NCBI GenBank assembly: GCA_017554745.1
Contig: JAFZHS010000029.1
Coordinates: forward strand, 1 to 60,646
From: Clostridiales bacterium
GTDB lineage: Bacteria; Bacillota; Clostridia; Saccharofermentanales; Saccharofermentanaceae
Length of the DNA: 60,646 bases
Direction of reading: 5' to 3'
Shown here one piece after another: positions 56,454 through 60,646 of the stretch. A program made the translations under genes and the position numbers. Numbering within the stretch: the first letter of the stretch is position 1; each line of letters starts with the position of its first letter. The notes under the pieces are model-generated. The model worked only from the letters and a program-made list of their open reading frames with translations. It did not search any database and was not told where the DNA came from.

Positions 56454-58493
56454 TCAGCCCTTATCTATCATCTCTTTAAGTTCATCAAGACTGATGATCG
56501 GCACTCCGAGCTCTCTTGCCTTGCGTTCCTTCGATCCTGCATCCGCGCCCATGAGAAGATATGAAGTCTTCTTTGATACTGATGACACAGGCTTGCCGCC
56601 GTTGCTCTCGATGAGGCTCTCGGCTTCGCTCCTGGACATTCCTTCAAGCGTTCCCGTGATGCAGAAAGTAAGGCCTGCAAGAGATGACCCTGCAGCTTCG
56701 CTCTCTTCCCTTGCGAAATTCAGTCCGAGATCCTTAAGGCGCATAAGCAGTTCCTTATTGCCTTCGTCGCGGAAGAAATTGTAGATCGCTTCAGCTGATA
56801 TCTCACCGATATCCTGGACAGCGACGAGCGCTTCTTTATCAGCTTCGGCAAGAGCATCGATCGAACCGAATGTTCTCATGAGTTCTTTTGCCGTTGCCTT
56901 GCCTACTCCGGGGATTCCGAGACCTGCCAATACCTTGTCGGCAGGTGTCTCGTTTTTCGCCGTCTCGATGGCAGCAAGGACCTTATCTGTATTCTTCTCA
57001 AGGCCTAAGAGCTTGTCTTCGATAAGCGCGTCTCTTTTATCCTTGAGCTCGAAAACATCGGCAATATCCTTGATGTACTTTTCTTCTGTAAGCTTTCTTA
57101 TGTACTCAGTACCGAAGCCCTTGATATCCATGCAGTCGCGCGAAACGAAGTTAACTATGCGGTTAACGAGCGTTCCGGGACACATGAGGTTCATGCACTT
57201 AAGATCAACGCCGCCCTCATCTCTTACGAGCTTGTGGCCGCAGACAGGGCAGCAGCCAGGCATCCTGTAAGGCTGCCAGTCAGAAGGCCTCTTATCCTTA
57301 TTGACATCCTTTACCTTAGGAATGATCTCACCTGATTTGTAGACGAGGATCGTATCTCCGATTCCGAGACCTAACTGGTCTATAAAGTCCTGGTTGTGCA
57401 GCGTCGCGCGGGATACCATCGTGCCGCATAGACTGATGGGCTCGAACACGGCGACGGGCGTAACCCTTCCCGTCCTGCCGGTATTTACTTCGACGTCGAG
57501 AAGACGTGTCTCTTTTACCTCAGGCGGATACTTATATGCGATCGCCCATCTCGGGAACTTGATCGTGTTGCCGAGCTTGGATCTCTCGGAGAGATTATTG
57601 AGCTTAACGACGGCTCCGTCGATATCGTATTCGAGCTCGCCTCTCATATCGCCTATCTTCGTGATCGCATCCCAGACCTCATCAGCGGTCTTACACTTAT
57701 AGCAGTTCTCGATTACCTTTACACCGTTGCGCTTAAGGTACTCATATCCTTCAAGATGCGTATTAAAAGTAATGCCTCTTGTCTCCTGGACATTGAAGAT
57801 AAATAGCGACAGGCCTCTCTCCTTCGTGATCCTCGTGTCGATCTGGCGGAGAGTGCCCGCAGCACAGTTTCTGGGATTTGCAAAAGTCTTTTTGCCCTCT
57901 TCTTCAGCTTTGGCATTGACGCTCTCAAAGGCTTTCCTGGTCATGTAGACTTCGCCTCTGATCTCAATGTAAGGAACAGGCTCTTTCATCTGTCTTACGA
58001 CATCAGGGATCTGGCGGGCATTCATGGTGACATCCTCGCCTTCGGTGATACCGTCACCTCTTGTGACAGCAAGCTTCAGCTCGCCTTCTTCGTAGCGCAG
58101 AGCCATCGACAGTCCGTCGATCTTGGTCTCGACAAGGAACTCGGCCTCTTCGCCGAATTCAGATCTCATCGATTCAACGAACTCGTATACTTCTTCTTTA
58201 GAGAAAACATCCTGCAGGGAAAGCATCGGGACATTGTGCTTTACGAGAACACCTTTTTCTGCCTTCCAGCCGACTCTCTGGGTAGGGGATTCGGGAACTA
58301 TCCAGTCAGGATGATCCTTCTCGAGCGCCTTGAGCCTGTTGTTCATGGTATCGTATTCGTAGTCAGATATCTCCGGCTCATCCTGGGAATAGTAGAGCTC
58401 GGCAAAATGATTGAGCTTTTTTACGAGCTCAAGATATTCATTGCGCTCCTGGTCTTCATTTGCCATGGCAGAGAATAGATCTAACTGTTCCAT
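56454..58493 (-). CDS. ligA: NAD-dependent DNA ligase
   Basis: The enzyme seals nicks during replication and repair. The 679-residue protein has the adenylation domain with the active-site Lys in KIDGLS, EIRGEVYM, FANPRNCAAGTLRQ, GRTGRVTPVAVFEP, a four-Cys zinc finger (CCPVCGHKL through KCMNLMC), helix-hairpin-helix repeats and a C-terminal BRCT domain (LTFCITGTLEGMSRSEAE). I chose the ATG at 58493 because GGAGG is 7 bases upstream; a longer frame adds nine residues without a signal. It lies one base after the upstream membrane-protein gene. Confidence 0.96.
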   Translation of the reverse strand: MEQLDLFSAMANEDQERNEYLELVKKLNHFAELYYSQDEPEISDYEYDTMNNRLKALEKDHPDWIVPESPTQRVGWKAEKGVLVKHNVPMLSLQDVFSKEEVYEFVESMRSEFGEEAEFLVETKIDGLSMALRYEEGELKLAVTRGDGITEGEDVTMNARQIPDVVRQMKEPVPYIEIRGEVYMTRKAFESVNAKAEEEGKKTFANPRNCAAGTLRQIDTRITKERGLSLFIFNVQETRGITFNTHLEGYEYLKRNGVKVIENCYKCKTADEVWDAITKIGDMRGELEYDIDGAVVKLNNLSERSKLGNTIKFPRWAIAYKYPPEVKETRLLDVEVNTGRTGRVTPVAVFEPISLCGTMVSRATLHNQDFIDQLGLGIGDTILVYKSGEIIPKVKDVNKDKRPSDWQPYRMPGCCPVCGHKLVRDEGGVDLKCMNLMCPGTLVNRIVNFVSRDCMDIKGFGTEYIRKLTEEKYIKDIADVFELKDKRDALIEDKLLGLEKNTDKVLAAIETAKNETPADKVLAGLGIPGVGKATAKELMRTFGSIDALAEADKEALVAVQDIGEISAEAIYNFFRDEGNKELLMRLKDLGLNFAREESEAAGSSLAGLTFCITGTLEGMSRSEAESLIESNGGKPVSSVSKKTSYLLMGADAGSKERKARELGVPIISLDELKEMIDKG

Positions 58494-58494
58494 A

Positions 58495-59124
58495 TCATTT
58501 CCTCCTGCCCGAAGTAGCAAGATAGATTATGGGGAGCACTGCGAAAGCCGTAAGGAACAATCCCCAGACGATCTCGTGGATTCCCGCTAATCCCGCAAAA
58601 CTGTCAGTGATATGCAGGTCGTTATACTTGGTGATGTATAAGATCTTGGCAACTGTCGTATTCAGCCTTGCGACCGGCACGAACAAGAGCGCATTAAGAA
58701 GTGCGACAGCAAGAGAATAAGTATAGATGTCAGTGATCCACTTAAGTCCCTTCTCTTTTTTGAGCAGATACAAAGCTACGCAGCATCCTGCCGGAATGGC
58801 AAGGCAGATCGCATCGCCGACATCGACACTCGAATTCACGATGCTCTTAAAGACGAGCAAAACGATCATGAAAGTCGATATCGCGCACGGGATATAAATG
58901 CCGAACTTGGTCTTGCTGACCTTCTGCATCAGGACTATCACCAGAGTCACGACAATATATAAGACCAGCGACATGACTATGCCGCCGGCGCCCATACCTT
59001 TTAATGCATAGGTGACGCCGGACGCAATAAACCGCGCAAAAATATGGAAGGGCTCTGCAATCAGAGTCCCCCATAAAAACAGCATTACGATTGTAATAAC
59101 ACCGGCTCGTTCTTCGCTTCTCAT
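58495..59124 (-). CDS. Membrane protein of unknown function
   Basis: I do not recognise this 209-residue protein. It has about six membrane spans (for example VITIVMLFLWGTLIAEPF, VLYIVVTLVIVLMQ, ISTFMIVLLVF, ICLAIPAGCCVALYLL, and two further hydrophobic stretches) with short polar links and a C-terminal basic SGRRK. The ATG at 59124 has no strong ribosome site. The gene abuts ligA, but no functional link is evident. Confidence 0.72.
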   Translation of the reverse strand: MRSEERAGVITIVMLFLWGTLIAEPFHIFARFIASGVTYALKGMGAGGIVMSLVLYIVVTLVIVLMQKVSKTKFGIYIPCAISTFMIVLLVFKSIVNSSVDVGDAICLAIPAGCCVALYLLKKEKGLKWITDIYTYSLAVALLNALLFVPVARLNTTVAKILYITKYNDLHITDSFAGLAGIHEIVWGLFLTAFAVLPIIYLATSGRRK

Positions 59125-59193
59125 ACCGAATCACGACGCTTAGATCAGCGCCTTCTTATTTTCAAGATAATTCTTAATCAACAGCGGACGATA

Positions 59194-59436
59194 TTATTCG
59201 TCGAGAGAAGTAAAGTCGCCGTCCTCAAGATAAGCCTTGAGTGTGTTGTATTCTTCGAAATCAAGAGAAATACCCTTACCAACCTTCTCATGGTTCGGGC
59301 CCCAATCACGGATGTCGAGCTTCGGCTTACCGTTATTCCACTTAACGATATTAAGCTCACGCTGCCAACCGGACTTGTTCTCCTTAAGAATACCGATCTG
59401 CTGGACGATCTCATATGTGATTTCTGTCTTAGGCAT
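59194..59436 (-). CDS. YdbC-like PC4/p15-type DNA-binding protein
   Basis: The 80-residue protein resembles YdbC and the transcription-coactivator p15 (PC4) fold that binds single-stranded DNA. Motifs visible are MPKTEITYEIVQQIGILKENKSGWQRELNIVKWN, PKLDIRDWGPNHEKVGKGISL and EYNTLKAYLEDGDF. I placed the start at 59436 because AGGAGGAATTTAGG precedes it; the longer reading frame adds eight residues. It is a single gene between two unrelated units. Confidence 0.88.
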   Translation of the reverse strand: MPKTEITYEIVQQIGILKENKSGWQRELNIVKWNNGKPKLDIRDWGPNHEKVGKGISLDFEEYNTLKAYLEDGDFTSLDE

Positions 59437-59538
59437 CCTAAATTCCTCCTGCAAAATCATATTTCGTTGTATGAATTATAGCACACGATTGCCAACTGTA
59501 TATTATATAATTAAGAAAAAAGGAGAACTGTCCGAATA

Positions 59539-60432
59539 ATGGATGCAATCTATGTCATTTTAACGGTCATTGCCGGGCTTGCACTGCTCTATATTCTGTG
59601 GTGTCTCGCAGAACCGTTCTTCCTTGACATGGATAAAGCAGTCCTTAAAAATTCACCGCGAAAAGACGGGCCTAATAATAATATAGTAATTAATAAGCTG
59701 CCCATGACCGGCCAAGGCGAAGTCAGCGCTCCTGATCTCCGTTTCTTTTTCTTCTCTGACATCCATGCAGAATGGTGTCCCGTGAATGCAGGGCGCATCT
59801 GCGACGCGATAAGGGCCTCTCATACGGCTTCCGCTCTGGATGGTGTAATCTTCGGCGGTGACATCATCACCTACCCGGGCAATTCCGCAAAGGGCTTCAG
59901 ATACATAAACCAGGTATCGGCTTGCTGCAAAGAGCTCGGCATACCTTTCTATGGAATAACGGGCAACCACGATGTATATTTCGAAGACTTTGCAGAGAAA
60001 GCAGGCTTCATAAGCCTGGATAACAAGGCTCTCCTTCTTACATCCAGAACATCGGGCAAAAAGGCGTTCCTGGCAGGTGTTCCCGATTCCGGTACGAAAA
60101 AACTCGTCTGGCCGGAGATGCCTTCATGCGAAGGCGATGATCCCGTCATTCTGGTCGCTCATGATCCCGACACACTTATCCATATAGAGCCCGGCAAACG
60201 TCCTGACTTCATGCTCTCAGGCCACCTTCACGGCGGTCAGATGAAGTTCCCTTTTAAGATCGAGTTCCGCATCCTGAGGAAAAAGGACAAGCTTCCCAAC
60301 ATGGGTGCCGTGCAGGGCACATTCGATATCAACGGAACGGCCGTCTTCATTTCGCGCGGCTTAGGCTGCGGCATCATGCCGTTCAGGTTCTTATCCGTAC
60401 CGGAAGCTACAGTAGTAGAGATCTACCTGTAA
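59539..60432 (+). CDS. Membrane-anchored metallophosphoesterase (YkuE-like)
   Basis: The 297-residue protein has an N-terminal span (about 4-25, VILTVIAGLALLYILWCLAEPF) and a calcineurin-like phosphoesterase domain with the metal ligands in SDIHAEW, GGDIITYPG, GNHDVYF, VAHDP and SGHLHGGQ. Family members hydrolyse UDP-diacylglucosamine or unknown phosphodiesters. The site AGGAGA lies 12 bases upstream, slightly far. It is followed by a terminator shared with gap. Confidence 0.9.
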   Translation: MDAIYVILTVIAGLALLYILWCLAEPFFLDMDKAVLKNSPRKDGPNNNIVINKLPMTGQGEVSAPDLRFFFFSDIHAEWCPVNAGRICDAIRASHTASALDGVIFGGDIITYPGNSAKGFRYINQVSACCKELGIPFYGITGNHDVYFEDFAEKAGFISLDNKALLLTSRTSGKKAFLAGVPDSGTKKLVWPEMPSCEGDDPVILVAHDPDTLIHIEPGKRPDFMLSGHLHGGQMKFPFKIEFRILRKKDKLPNMGAVQGTFDINGTAVFISRGLGCGIMPFRFLSVPEATVVEIYL

Positions 60433-60477
60433 ACTTTCCACCGACAACGTCAAAGCGAAATAAGACACGCAACAAAA

Positions 60478-60506
60478 AAGAGGCCGCACATTAAGTGCAG
60501 CCTCTT
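60478..60506. terminator. Bidirectional terminator between the metallophosphoesterase gene and gap
   Basis: AAGAGGC (60478-60484) pairs with GCCTCTT (60500-60506) and GCAC (60486-60489) with GTGC (60495-60498) around a 5-nt loop. A-runs before it provide T-runs for the minus gene. Confidence 0.82.
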
Positions 60507-60532
60507 GATAATCAGTTTCTTAAAGCCAGTTA

Positions 60533-60646
60533 TTAGCCGAGCTCTGCGAAGTACTTGATTGTTCTTACCATCTGAGATGTGTAAGAATTCTCGTTATCGT
60601 ACCAGGAAACAACCTGAACGAGGGAGTTGCCGTCATCCATCTTGGA
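60533..60646 (-). CDS. gap: Glyceraldehyde-3-phosphate dehydrogenase, 3' end only
   Basis: The last 37 codons of a gene entering from the right edge encode [26 protein letters not shown] and end IKYFAELG. The stretch VVSWYDNE is the C-terminal signature of phosphorylating GAPDH of glycolysis. The remainder is outside the window. Confidence 0.93.
   Translation of the reverse strand, partial: SKMDDGNSLVQVVSWYDNENSYTSQMVRTIKYFAELG

Overview
The window looks like a chromosomal stretch of an anaerobic, gut- or rumen-type Clostridia member (Bacillota). The evidence is the tilS-hpt-ftsH and rpsF-ssb-rpsR-rplI-dnaB gene orders, strong Shine-Dalgarno sites, the A-type flavodiiron protein, a BMP-type nucleoside ABC transporter, a Spo0A-like DNA-binding domain and long hpf. 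The genus cannot be named from this alone. Almost everything is housekeeping or ordinary accessory metabolism; there is no prophage, CRISPR array or recognisable defence island.

Layout. 1-940: left part of an IS110-family element (DEDD transposase cut by the window edge) with a strongly paired, bridge-RNA-like segment upstream of the gene. 1039-19517: a long leftward run: hpf; ilvB-ilvN; a zinc-ribbon, membrane-anchored clostripain-like protease; fprA; a purine-salvage unit (xpt, BMP lipoprotein, ABC ATPase, two permeases) with its own promoter; then malQ-glpK-AEC transporter-SseB-membrane protein. 19612-21216: prfC alone on the + strand. 21365-28871: ftsH, hpt, tilS, dnaB, rplI, rpsR, ssb, rpsF. 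29145-32058: prfA and a Sua5 protein fused to a catalytically dead LMW-phosphatase-like domain. 32160-44588: a signalling and envelope region (GGDEF protein, double cyclic-nucleotide-binding protein, PEBP lipoprotein, AraC regulator, CPBP protease, tRNA-Val, a lone 67-residue prepilin, EEP phosphatase/nuclease, flippase, glycosyltransferase-like protein, HD-GYP protein). 44894-46632: tRNA-Thr, then a kinase/PD-(D/E)XK-like fusion followed by a divergent phosphoribosyltransferase. 46650-47293: a gene-free stretch that I read as a discrete large structured RNA on the - strand. 47468-50521: a small export protein, a 2-TM protein, a radical SAM protein and dinB under a LexA-like box. 50753-53789: a two-component system. 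53856-60646: DUF1858, HU, Spo0A-like regulator, membrane proteins, 5-FTHF cyclo-ligase, ligA, PC4/YdbC protein, metallophosphoesterase and the 3' end of gap.

The most exciting candidate is the ~640-nt RNA locus at 46650-47293. It has a -35/-10 pair whose predicted start coincides with the 5' strand of a helix that closes with the 3' end about 600 nt away. Nested long-range helices lie inside it, and a terminator-like hairpin follows directly. Its size recalls the large ornate RNAs (ROOL/GOLLD/OLE type), but class membership cannot be decided without a covariance-model search. Other points of interest are the bridge-RNA-like segment, a duplicated 33-36 bp TTGAGACT box found at two distant sites, the kinase/nuclease-fold + PRTase pair with replaced purine-recognition residues, and the Sua5-dead phosphatase fusion.
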